Below are positions 45,476-52,417 of a DNA stretch of 64,000 nucleotides, one piece after another. Each line of letters begins with the position of its first letter. The first letter of the stretch is position 1. The notes under the pieces were generated by a model. It saw only the letters and a program-made list of their open reading frames with translations, was not told the DNA's origin and ran no database searches. The translations under genes were made by a program, and so were the position numbers. The DNA comes from Oscillospiraceae bacterium (GTDB lineage Bacteria; Bacillota; Clostridia; Oscillospirales; Oscillospiraceae): contig JAGBQR010000035.1 in the NCBI GenBank assembly GCA_017632775.1, forward strand, positions 1-64,000, read 5' to 3'.

Positions 45476-46309
45476 TCAGTCCAGTCCGTCGCGGATACGC
45501 TGTCGGATCACAAATTCCGGGTCGTCCCCTGCTCCCGCGATCTGGCGCAAGATCATGTCCCGGTCCACCGCTTCCAGCGAATTCAGGTATTCCCTCGGAC
45601 TCATGCCAGTCTTCTGCTTGAATTTCCGGGAAAAATAGTACGAATCGGAAAATCCGGCTTTCTCTCCGATCTCGCGGATCGATTCCGTCTTCCCGTACAG
45701 TCTGAGACGGCGCTTGGCCTCTTCGATGCGCAGATTGGTGAAGTATTCCAGCGGCGTCCTGCCCGTAGATTCCCGGAAGAGTCTACGGAAATAATTGGAA
45801 TTGTATCCGGTCCCCCTGACCGCCTCTTCCAGTTCAAAAGCGGTGTTGCCGATATTATCGATCAGCAGATGGATGAAGCGGTCCACGCTTTGGTCATACA
45901 CTTCCTTCTGTGAATACAGTTCGAGCAGAAGTCCGTAAACAGCCTCGCCCACTGAGTCGATCACTTTTTTCGAGTAGATCCCTTTCCGCTCCTGCGCGTA
46001 ATAGGCTATGCTGAAGAGCGTGAACAGCGTTCTGTCATAATCGTCCTCGACGGACCAGAAGTGATTATCGTCCATCTGTATATCCTGAGCGAATATGCAT
46101 CCGTCGATATAGCCCGCCGGGGATTTTTTGCAGTGCGGATGATCCGGCGGGATCACGAAGATGCTTCCCTCATGGAACGGCAGGACCTCATCATCGATGC
46201 GGATGGTCCCTTCCCCCCGGATACTGAACAGGATCTCCCAGCAGGAATGCCTGTGGAGCGGATAATCCGTGTATTCCCTTGTGCTTTTTGATACTGAGAT
46301 GATGTTCAT
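45476..46309 (-). CDS. AraC family regulator beside C-glycoside deglycosidase-like genes
   Basis: 277 residues. The N-terminal cupin (about 10-95) has YPLHRHSCWEILFSIRGEG and FVIPPDHPHCKKS, usual for sugar- or glycoside-sensing AraC proteins. The C-terminal HTH pair (about 165-265) shows SNYFRRLFRESTGRTPLEY and FSDSYYFSRKFKQKTGMSP. ATG follows GGAGGAAAG. It is divergent from the beta/alpha deglycosidase genes, and the -10 boxes of the two promoters overlap. It is therefore the likely regulator of that cluster and of its own gene. The inducer is unknown; a plant C-glycoside is the natural guess. Confidence 0.87.
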   Translation of the reverse strand: MNIISVSKSTREYTDYPLHRHSCWEILFSIRGEGTIRIDDEVLPFHEGSIFVIPPDHPHCKKSPAGYIDGCIFAQDIQMDDNHFWSVEDDYDRTLFTLFSIAYYAQERKGIYSKKVIDSVGEAVYGLLLELYSQKEVYDQSVDRFIHLLIDNIGNTAFELEEAVRGTGYNSNYFRRLFRESTGRTPLEYFTNLRIEEAKRRLRLYGKTESIREIGEKAGFSDSYYFSRKFKQKTGMSPREYLNSLEAVDRDMILRQIAGAGDDPEFVIRQRIRDGLD

Positions 46310-46386
46310 ATCTTTCCTCCGGATCTTCCGGACAGGGCCGGATCAAGATGTGTGTTTTGTCCATCTTTTTTTTTGCGGTTTATTCA

Positions 46387-46415
46387 TTGCGGAACTTCTG
46401 CCCATTCATTATACT
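46387..46415 (+). promoter_or_regulatory. Promoter 1 of C-glycoside deglycosidase-like cluster
   Basis: TTGCGG (46387-46392), 17-bp spacer, TATACT (46410-46415), 60 bp before the beta1 ATG. Its -10 overlaps that of the divergent AraC promoter. Confidence 0.65.
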
Positions 46416-46436
46416 ATACTTGAAACCGGCAAACAA
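46408..46436 (-). promoter_or_regulatory. Promoter of the AraC regulator, overlapping promoter 1
   Basis: Reverse strand TTGTTT (46431-46436), 17-bp spacer, TATAAT (46408-46413). The -10 shares 46410-46413 with the opposite promoter, so polymerase can occupy only one at a time. Confidence 0.6.
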
Positions 46437-46474
46437 ACTCTATCTGAATCTGACTTAAAGGAGTGAAGCATTCA

Positions 46475-46870
46475 ATGTACGATAGCCATATCCTGACCGA
46501 GCATGACTGCCGCAGCATGTGGGAACACGGCAAAAAGTACGGCTACTGCGTGAACCTCACCATCAACTATTACCGCGGTCTGCCCCTGAGCTGTGTTGAA
46601 GAGATCGCGCTTGAAGTGGACGGAGAGGCCGTAAAGCCCGAAGACATGGTCCTTCGCACACGCGGCAAGGAGTTCCCTTACACCGAGATCCTCAAGGACG
46701 ACTTCCCCACTGATTTTTACTGGATCTTCGGCGATTACCTGCGCGTCATCGTCCTGAAGGACGGAGGCATCGAGCAGGGCCGGCACCACGTGAAACTCAC
46801 GCTGAAGACCCGGCGCTCCTACACCCCCACCATGGTCGGCGTCTGTGAAAAAGACCTGACTTTTGCTTGA
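46475..46870 (+). CDS. C-glycoside deglycosidase beta-subunit-like protein (copy 1)
   Basis: 131 residues, all beta-rich, with YYRGLPLSCVEEIALEVDG and a C-terminal GRHHVKLTLKTRRSY strand pair. This is the pattern of the small beta subunit (DUF6379) of C-glycoside deglycosidases such as DfgB and the DgpBC and CarBC complexes, which has an Ig-like sandwich fold and binds the metal-dependent alpha subunit. The start at 46475 follows AAAGGAG by 11 nt; a GTG four codons upstream overlaps that site. The matching alpha subunit begins 16 nt downstream. Family assignment is from recognition of the pattern and the gene pair, not from a database search. Confidence 0.78.
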   Translation: MYDSHILTEHDCRSMWEHGKKYGYCVNLTINYYRGLPLSCVEEIALEVDGEAVKPEDMVLRTRGKEFPYTEILKDDFPTDFYWIFGDYLRVIVLKDGGIEQGRHHVKLTLKTRRSYTPTMVGVCEKDLTFA

Positions 46871-46886
46871 TCCGGAGGAGATGAAC

Positions 46887-47942
46887 ATGGAAAAGAATTA
46901 TGATATCAAACTGGCTGTTTCCCTGTACAGCTATCAGGACAACTACTATTTCAAGCGCTATGATCTCGAAGGCTGCATCGCGGCGGCCGCCGGTTCCGGT
47001 GCGGAGGGATTCGAAGTGTTCGCGGACAACATGATGCCCGAATGGCCGTATGTCTCCGACGAATTTGCCGACCGTTTCTTCGGCCTGCAAGAGCGTTACG
47101 GAATCAAGGCTGTCTGTCTTGATCATTTCTCTGACCGCGCCATGTGGAAAAACCGCCAGCTCACGGATGACGAGATGTTCGAACGCGGCGTGATGTATCT
47201 GAAACTGGCGAAAAAACTCGGTATCCCCATCGTGAAACTGCTCCATCAGGAACATATCGCCCGCGTCCCGATCAGCGGCTACAATCTCACCACTTACGAA
47301 ATCATTGAGCGGATGCTTCCCATCGCGGCGGACATGGGTCTGATGATGGCGCTTGAAGTACACACAGCGGACGGAGTCGGTGCGGATTACCAGCAGAAAT
47401 ACATCGAACTGGCTGAAAAGACCGGCCTGCACAACGTGGGCCTCATGGCCGATTTCTCCACCTTCAGCTACTGCATGACCACAGCGGATATCGTGGATCA
47501 CTGCAGCCGCGGAGCACAGAGAGAGATCCTTGAGTTCCTCCGCTCCAAGCAGCGCGAAGCCTACTTTGCCGGCGAGCCCTTCGAGTATGAATCCATCCGC
47601 GAAGCGGTGGAAAAAATGAGTCCGAACGAAGCCACGCAGAGTGCCATCAACTTCGCCGTGCGTCACGGCCGCGGAAAACCCTCTTTCGCCCAGCTGTACA
47701 AGGAACTGAAGGAATACGCCTCCAGGATGGTGTATGTCCATGGCAAGTTCTACGATATCGATGAGAACGGTCAGGTGGACGACATGGATTACCCCAAAAT
47801 CTTCGAATGTCTCAAGGAAGGCGGCTACAAAGGCTATGTCGCATCCGAATTTGAGGGCAACCGCCGCATGAACATGGTCGGCTGGGTGGATGAGATCGAA
47901 TACGTTCGCAAACATCAGGCCCTCATGCGCAGCCTTCTCTGA
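46887..47942 (+). CDS. C-glycoside deglycosidase alpha-subunit-like TIM barrel (copy 1)
   Basis: 351-residue sugar phosphate isomerase/epimerase-type TIM barrel (xylose isomerase-like superfamily). The four expected metal ligands can be seen at barrel strand ends: Glu157 in ALEVH, Asp189 in MADFSTF, His285 in YVHGKF and Glu321 in ASEFEG. In characterised C-glycoside deglycosidases such a site holds a divalent metal (Mn) and catalyses deprotonation of a 3-keto-glycoside, which splits the C-C bond to the aglycone. The ATG at 46887 is 6 nt after GGAGGAG. It pairs with the beta gene directly upstream. A related activity on O-linked 3-keto-glycosides, or a simple epimerase, cannot be excluded. Confidence 0.78.
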   Translation: MEKNYDIKLAVSLYSYQDNYYFKRYDLEGCIAAAAGSGAEGFEVFADNMMPEWPYVSDEFADRFFGLQERYGIKAVCLDHFSDRAMWKNRQLTDDEMFERGVMYLKLAKKLGIPIVKLLHQEHIARVPISGYNLTTYEIIERMLPIAADMGLMMALEVHTADGVGADYQQKYIELAEKTGLHNVGLMADFSTFSYCMTTADIVDHCSRGAQREILEFLRSKQREAYFAGEPFEYESIREAVEKMSPNEATQSAINFAVRHGRGKPSFAQLYKELKEYASRMVYVHGKFYDIDENGQVDDMDYPKIFECLKEGGYKGYVASEFEGNRRMNMVGWVDEIEYVRKHQALMRSLL

Positions 47943-47969
47943 TCCTGTTTCATTCTTTCATGCATGAAA

Positions 47970-48005
47970 GCGGTCGGGTCCCTTCCGGATCCGGTCGCTT
48001 TTTCT
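47970..48005 (+). terminator. Terminator between copy 1 and copy 2
   Basis: 12-bp stem GCGGTCGGGTCC / GGATCCGGTCGC with G-U pairs, 5-nt loop, then TTTTTCTT. It is preceded at once by a perfect 16-bp palindrome CTTTCATGCATGAAAG (47955-47970) that can form a second hairpin. Confidence 0.65.
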
Positions 48006-48016
48006 TGTTTCACATA

Positions 48017-48045
48017 TTGCTTTTTCCCATTGTCTGTGATATTAT
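48017..48045 (+). promoter_or_regulatory. Promoter 2 of C-glycoside deglycosidase-like cluster
   Basis: TTGCTT (48017-48022), 17-bp spacer, TATTAT (48040-48045). The second beta/alpha pair can therefore be expressed independently of the first. Confidence 0.65.
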
Positions 48046-48055
48046 TTACATGTTA

Positions 48056-48071
48056 TTAAAACCGGTTTTAA
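48056..48071. promoter_or_regulatory. Perfect 16-bp palindrome at promoter 2 start point
   Basis: TTAAAACCGGTTTTAA is fully self-complementary with a central CCGG, the style of a LacI-family operator. It begins 10 bp after the -10 box, so it covers the expected start of transcription of the second pair. No LacI-family gene is in the window. Confidence 0.55.
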
Positions 48072-48103
48072 ATCCCGGTTTATACGAAAGGTGGAATCTG
48101 TAA

Positions 48104-48541
48104 ATGACCGAAAAGAAATTCTTCGTTCCCGAAAGTCTGCACAATTTCTATGCAAACGGTTACCCTGTCGGTTTCCAGTTCCAGATCACCCTGGGTGGTT
48201 ACCGCAACAAGCCTCTCTCCTGCATCGAAAAGTTCGTTGTGAAAGTCGATGATGTGGAGGTCCCCGCGAACATGATCCATTTCTGCCTCGGCTTCAAAAA
48301 GTATCTCCCGCACGAGATCTCCGATGCCTACACCGATTACTGGGCAGCGCAGGATCCTGCCACTGTGGAGATCGACCAGCTCGGCGGCCTGCCGTTCGGC
48401 GAGCACAAGATCGAAGTCATTATGCTGGCAAAATCCGCCTACATCGGCAGCCCCTTCTATGTGACCGACGTTGTGAACCAGCCGCACACCTATAACGTCA
48501 GCAACATGGGCAAAGCCGAAATGATGTGGGTCATGTCTTAA
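48104..48541 (+). CDS. C-glycoside deglycosidase beta-subunit-like protein (copy 2)
   Basis: 145 residues, a clear but divergent paralogue of copy 1: YRNKPLSCIEKFVVKVDD here matches YRGLPLSCVEEIALEVDG there, and FGEHKIEVIMLAKSAYIG matches GRHHVKLTLKTRRSY. It has a longer C-terminal tail (NVSNMGKAEMMWVMS) that copy 1 lacks. An ATG preceded by AAAGGTGG begins the unit, and the alpha gene follows after 17 nt. The divergence suggests two complexes with different substrates rather than a recent duplication. Confidence 0.8.
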   Translation: MTEKKFFVPESLHNFYANGYPVGFQFQITLGGYRNKPLSCIEKFVVKVDDVEVPANMIHFCLGFKKYLPHEISDAYTDYWAAQDPATVEIDQLGGLPFGEHKIEVIMLAKSAYIGSPFYVTDVVNQPHTYNVSNMGKAEMMWVMS

Positions 48542-48558
48542 GGAAGGAGAAAAAGAAG

Positions 48559-49608
48559 ATGGCGAATATCAAACTTGCTCTTACGATCTACAGTCTCACC
48601 AGAGAACAGATGAACTACGGCTGGACCACCGAGGACTGCCTCAAGGTGGCCAAACAGCTGGGTGTCACCGGCGTGGAATTCGTCGCGGCGCAGACCTTTG
48701 GCCGCCACTATCCGTGGCCGACCGACGAGGAACTCTATGAGGTAGCCAACCTGTGCGCCAAATACGGTCTGGAGATCGCTTCCTATTCAGGTCAGGCAGA
48801 CCGCGGCAAGCGTTCCGACCTGCTTGATCTCTCTGAGGAAGACATGCTGGCCTATGCGATCAACGATGTGAAATGCGCATACAAAATCGGGGCCAAGGCG
48901 CAGCGTCAGCAGAACAACATCTATCCTTCCGTTTTCGAGAAACTGGCTCCCTGGGCCGAGAAATACGGCGTGAAGGTCGGTATCGAAATGCACTCCCCGA
49001 TGACCCCGCGCGAGCCCAACAGCGAAGCTTTCAACCGCGCCATCGAGCGTGCCGGCAGTGAATACATCGGCTGGTGCCCCGACTTCGGCATGTTCGGACC
49101 GAATTTCATGCTCGGCGCGAAGCCGAAAAACCTCTCTCCCGAAGAGGCGGCCCGTCTCGAGGCCATGGCCCGTCAGCGCGTCCGCATCCCCAGCCGCGCC
49201 GGCATGCCTCTGGAAGTGGTGGAATACTTCGAGAACTCCAAGGGCATGAGCCCCGAAGAGATCGAAGCGGGACTCGATCAATTCGAACTCACCGATTTCC
49301 AGCGTGAAGCCCTCCACTGCCTGCTCTTCATCCCCGACCTCGCCGGCGACACCCGTGACACGATCTGGGAAGACTATGAGAACATCATCGTTCCCCACAC
49401 CGTCCACTGCCACGGCAAGTTTACCCGTCTCAACGAGATCGGCGACGATCCCACTATCAACACCACAAAGGCCGTTGAGATCCTCAAGCGTTCCAACTAT
49501 GACGGCTTCATCAGCATCGAGTGGGAAGGCCGCACGGAAGGCCCGACTGTTCCCGTTCTCGAAAAGCACATCAACTTCTACCGCAACGTGCTCGGCATCA
49601 AAGGCTGA
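48559..49608 (+). CDS. C-glycoside deglycosidase alpha-subunit-like TIM barrel (copy 2)
   Basis: 349-residue TIM barrel of the same family as copy 1, with metal ligands in the same order: Glu143 (GIEMH), Asp175 (WCPDFGMFG), His285 (HCHGKF) and Glu321 (SIEWEGRT). His145 two residues after the first Glu matches His159 in copy 1 and is a candidate catalytic base. The region between strands (about 185-270) differs strongly from copy 1, including a MSPEEIEAGLDQFELTD insert region. The ATG follows AAGGAAGGAG by 9 nt. Overall this copy looks the closer of the two to the known flavonoid C-glucoside enzymes, but that needs a tree. Confidence 0.8.
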   Translation: MANIKLALTIYSLTREQMNYGWTTEDCLKVAKQLGVTGVEFVAAQTFGRHYPWPTDEELYEVANLCAKYGLEIASYSGQADRGKRSDLLDLSEEDMLAYAINDVKCAYKIGAKAQRQQNNIYPSVFEKLAPWAEKYGVKVGIEMHSPMTPREPNSEAFNRAIERAGSEYIGWCPDFGMFGPNFMLGAKPKNLSPEEAARLEAMARQRVRIPSRAGMPLEVVEYFENSKGMSPEEIEAGLDQFELTDFQREALHCLLFIPDLAGDTRDTIWEDYENIIVPHTVHCHGKFTRLNEIGDDPTINTTKAVEILKRSNYDGFISIEWEGRTEGPTVPVLEKHINFYRNVLGIKG

Positions 49609-49648
49609 TCACAAAGCAAAGCGGTTCCTCTTTACAGTTTCTTTCATT

Positions 49649-49688
49649 GCCCTGCAGTATTTCAGACTTGCTGCAGGGCTCTTTTTTT
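49649..49688 (+). terminator. Terminator after alpha 2
   Basis: 9-bp stem GCCCTGCAG / CTGCAGGGC, 13-nt loop, then TCTTTTTTT. It partly separates the DUF2804 gene from the second pair. Confidence 0.8.
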
Positions 49689-49765
49689 GCTTTCTCTTGC
49701 CACCGGAGGCAATACCGTGATATTGTTAGGAAAACGGACCTTATACGAGTGAAAAGGAGGGCCCT

Positions 49766-50839
49766 ATGGAAAAGACTTACAGAGGCTGGCAGGAATGGCC
49801 GCAAAAAAGCCTTCAGACCGAAATCACCGAACCGTCGCCGCTGCTTGCTCCGGACGGCACACTTCTGGCTAAAGGCTGGGCGAGACAGAATCTCTTCCAG
49901 TATGACCGGAACAGTGTGAAACACACGCTGAGACGGAAAGAGTGGGACTTTTATCAGATATCCGACGGACATTATATGGTCCAGCTCAGCTTCGCCAACA
50001 TTTCCCTCGGCGGTTACGCCTCACTTCTGGTGGCGGACCTGCGTGAGGGCAGAACGCTCCTCTCAAGCATGGCGCCGTTCATCGGCGGGAAAAACCGTTA
50101 TGTCCTTCCTGCCCGAGGAGACGCACCGAACCGGGTCTCGTTCCGCATAGGCAAGGCTCTCTTTGAGACCGTGACGGAAGAGACGAAACGGACCCTGCAT
50201 TTTGAAAACGGGGACATTTTCTGCGATTTCTCGATGGACATCCTGCCCGGACTGGAGAATATCACTACCGTGCTTCCCTTCGATCAGGCAAAGGACCGCT
50301 ATTTCATGACGACAAAGCAGAACTGCATGCCCTGTGAGGGCCGTGTAAGCCGCGGAGCAGAAAGCTGGAGCTTTTCCAAAGACAGCTGCTTCTGTATCCT
50401 CGATTGGGGCCGAGTGTGCACACCGTACAGTCTGGTATGGTACTGGGGAAACGGTTCCGGATATGTCCGCGGCAGCGACGGGAAGGATCACCTGTTCGGA
50501 TTTGAGATCACCTGGGGAATCGGCAATGAGCATAACGCAACAGAAACCTGCCTGTTCTTTGACGGAAAGGCCCATAAGATCGGCGCTGTAGATGTCCGGG
50601 ATTTTCCAAAGCCCGACGGATACGAGAAGCCGTGGCAATTCATTTCGGAAGACGGCCGGTTCGACCTGACAATGACGCCGTTCTATGACCATCATTCCGA
50701 TCTGAACGTATACGTAATGCGCATGCACAGCCACCAGGTACACGGACTGTGGAACGGCACCGTCACGCTGGATGACGGACAGGTGCTGGAGATCCGTGAT
50801 TTTTACGCCTTCTGCGAATACGTGGAAAACCGCTGGTAA
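49766..50839 (+). CDS. DUF2804 family protein
   Basis: 357 residues, beta-rich and tryptophan-rich, with ARQNLFQYDRN near the N-terminus, FCDFSMDILPG, and GYVRGSDGKDHLFGFEITWGIG (in two pieces), the pattern of the DUF2804 family. Its function is unknown. The ATG follows AAAAGGAGG. A weak promoter-like TTGCCA...TATTGT lies at 49699-49728. The gene follows the second deglycosidase pair on the same strand and is the last gene before the convergent operon. Its place suggests that it handles the glycoside or aglycone, for example as a binding or isomerising protein; this is inference. Confidence 0.75.
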   Translation: MEKTYRGWQEWPQKSLQTEITEPSPLLAPDGTLLAKGWARQNLFQYDRNSVKHTLRRKEWDFYQISDGHYMVQLSFANISLGGYASLLVADLREGRTLLSSMAPFIGGKNRYVLPARGDAPNRVSFRIGKALFETVTEETKRTLHFENGDIFCDFSMDILPGLENITTVLPFDQAKDRYFMTTKQNCMPCEGRVSRGAESWSFSKDSCFCILDWGRVCTPYSLVWYWGNGSGYVRGSDGKDHLFGFEITWGIGNEHNATETCLFFDGKAHKIGAVDVRDFPKPDGYEKPWQFISEDGRFDLTMTPFYDHHSDLNVYVMRMHSHQVHGLWNGTVTLDDGQVLEIRDFYAFCEYVENRW

Positions 50840-50872
50840 TACCCTCTGTGTTTCTTCGCATAATCCATAAAT

Positions 50873-50900
50873 AACGACCGTCCGTTTCGGACGGTCGTTT
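50873..50900. terminator. Bidirectional terminator after DUF2804 gene
   Basis: Perfect 12-bp stem AACGACCGTCCG / CGGACGGTCGTT with a 3-nt loop. It separates the convergent DUF2804 gene and small-protein gene. T-runs are short. Confidence 0.7.
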
Positions 50901-50907
50901 CCTGTAT

Positions 50908-51129
50908 TCAGTACTGATCCAGAACCTGCTGCAGACGGTCCAGATCGCTCTGTCTGAAATTATCCGGGTCCACGCCGGCCCGGTAACAGGCACTGCGGAA
51001 TTCCGCATCATTCACGGAATCACCAGGTATTTTCAGGATCTCCGCAGCAACTGCAGCGAGGTGTTCATCCCGGATGCCGTTATATCCCGCCTGGTCGATC
51101 AGACCAAGCTGCCACGCTTCAAAAGGCAT
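50908..51129 (-). CDS. Small hypothetical protein
   Basis: 73 residues from MPFEAWQ at 51129; a longer frame upstream is less likely because GGAGGAG lies 6 nt before this ATG. It is acidic and helical, and it reads like a small three-helix protein (GIRDEHLAAVAAEILK, DAEFRSACYRAGVDPDNF, LDRLQQVLDQY). No known family is recognised. The start overlaps the stop of the esterase gene by one base, so it is translated as part of that operon. Confidence 0.55.
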   Translation of the reverse strand: MPFEAWQLGLIDQAGYNGIRDEHLAAVAAEILKIPGDSVNDAEFRSACYRAGVDPDNFRQSDLDRLQQVLDQY

Positions 51130-52385
51130 TACTTTCTCCTCCTGTTCCGACGCATGGACGCCAGCCACTCAAAGCGGGTAACTGCTTTTCCATTCAGCAT
51201 GACCGGTTTCCCGTCGAAATCATAGTTTTCCTCATTGTTCAATCCTAACGGCCAACAACCGTGGTTGACCATCTGATGGAAGGGCGGGCGGTCATCGATA
51301 TAGGTGAAATGCGTATCACGCGCGCCGGCGGCGATCAAGCGCTTATAGGTCGGTAAGGAGGTTTTCACCGGATCTACGACCGCATCGGTCATAGCATGCA
51401 GGAACCAGATGGGAACATCTTTGATCTTTTCAATATCCTCATCCGAAATCGTATCATCGTACAGGGCCTCACACATGGGATAGCCCGCAGCGAAATAATC
51501 CGGATGATCGATGATCAGACGCAGGGTCATAAACCCGCCGTTGGAACATCCGCCCACATAGATCCGCTCCCGGTCTACCGCATGGGTGCTGACGAATTCC
51601 TCGATCAGGGCGAACAGCGCTTCGGAATACATGCTTTTCCCGCTGTTCCCGTAGGTATGGCTTCCGTCGTCCATCCACATGGTCGGACTGGTAGGAGCCA
51701 GGACCCAGGCGCCTCCCATAAAGCTCTGGATAGGATCCGAAGAAAGCGCTGTCACGCGGTTACCAAGATAAGTGACACGCGGATCTTCTCCGCCTTCTCC
51801 GGCTCCGTGCAGCCAGATAATGCAAGGAAGCTTCTTCCTGCTGCGGGAAGAGACTGTCCCGCCAGGCAGCGGCTGGCCCTCCGGCGTATAATAGCTGTAC
51901 TGAAGCGGCAGTTCTTCATACGATGACACCGTGCTGGTATAGCGCTCCGCCTCCGGGCAGAGGATCTTCCCGGTTTCATCGAAAACGAGCCCGGTCAGTT
52001 CCCCGATCGGAGCAATCTGCATCACGCGATAGCAGCAGTCTGCGAAAAAGCTTCCGGAAAGCCCTCCCACAAGCGCCCGGGACTGCGCGTCATTCATATC
52101 CATTTCCAAGGTCACATACTTCCCCTTCAACAGCGGATTTCCTTTCTCATCAGAGGGATAGGCTGCCAGCAGGGTCCGGTATCCTTTGGTTGGAAGCGCT
52201 TTCGGTGCAGACCAGGAAGGCTTCACGCAGAGCACTTCTCCGTTTTTATCCTTTCGTTCCACATAGATGCAGAACTTTTCCCCGACCACATCCGCCATCT
52301 CCACTTCTGACGGCATATGCAGGATCAGGCGGCGTACCTGAGCGCCATCGTCGTTCACGAACCACTCGATATCATAGATATACAT
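51129..52385 (-). CDS. Alpha/beta hydrolase, prolyl-oligopeptidase/esterase type
   Basis: 418 residues from MYIYDIEW at 52385; the frame is open for 60 codons upstream but those lie over the end of the DUF362 gene. An N-terminal beta domain (1-150) is followed by an alpha/beta hydrolase domain with oxyanion motif WLHGAGEGG (191-199), nucleophile GGCSNGGF (Ser281) and a catalytic Asp (Asp334 or Asp338) and His375 in QMVNHGC. No signal peptide is seen, so it is probably cytoplasmic. This resembles PHB-depolymerase/feruloyl-esterase-like peptidase families. It could cleave an acyl or feruloyl ester from glycosides taken up by the cell, which would fit the nearby deglycosidase cluster, but it is in another operon. 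Confidence 0.78.
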   Translation of the reverse strand: MYIYDIEWFVNDDGAQVRRLILHMPSEVEMADVVGEKFCIYVERKDKNGEVLCVKPSWSAPKALPTKGYRTLLAAYPSDEKGNPLLKGKYVTLEMDMNDAQSRALVGGLSGSFFADCCYRVMQIAPIGELTGLVFDETGKILCPEAERYTSTVSSYEELPLQYSYYTPEGQPLPGGTVSSRSRKKLPCIIWLHGAGEGGEDPRVTYLGNRVTALSSDPIQSFMGGAWVLAPTSPTMWMDDGSHTYGNSGKSMYSEALFALIEEFVSTHAVDRERIYVGGCSNGGFMTLRLIIDHPDYFAAGYPMCEALYDDTISDEDIEKIKDVPIWFLHAMTDAVVDPVKTSLPTYKRLIAAGARDTHFTYIDDRPPFHQMVNHGCWPLGLNNEENYDFDGKPVMLNGKAVTRFEWLASMRRNRRRK

Positions 52386-52417
52386 ACTTCCCTCTCCCTT
52401 CGCACAGTTCATTCCGG

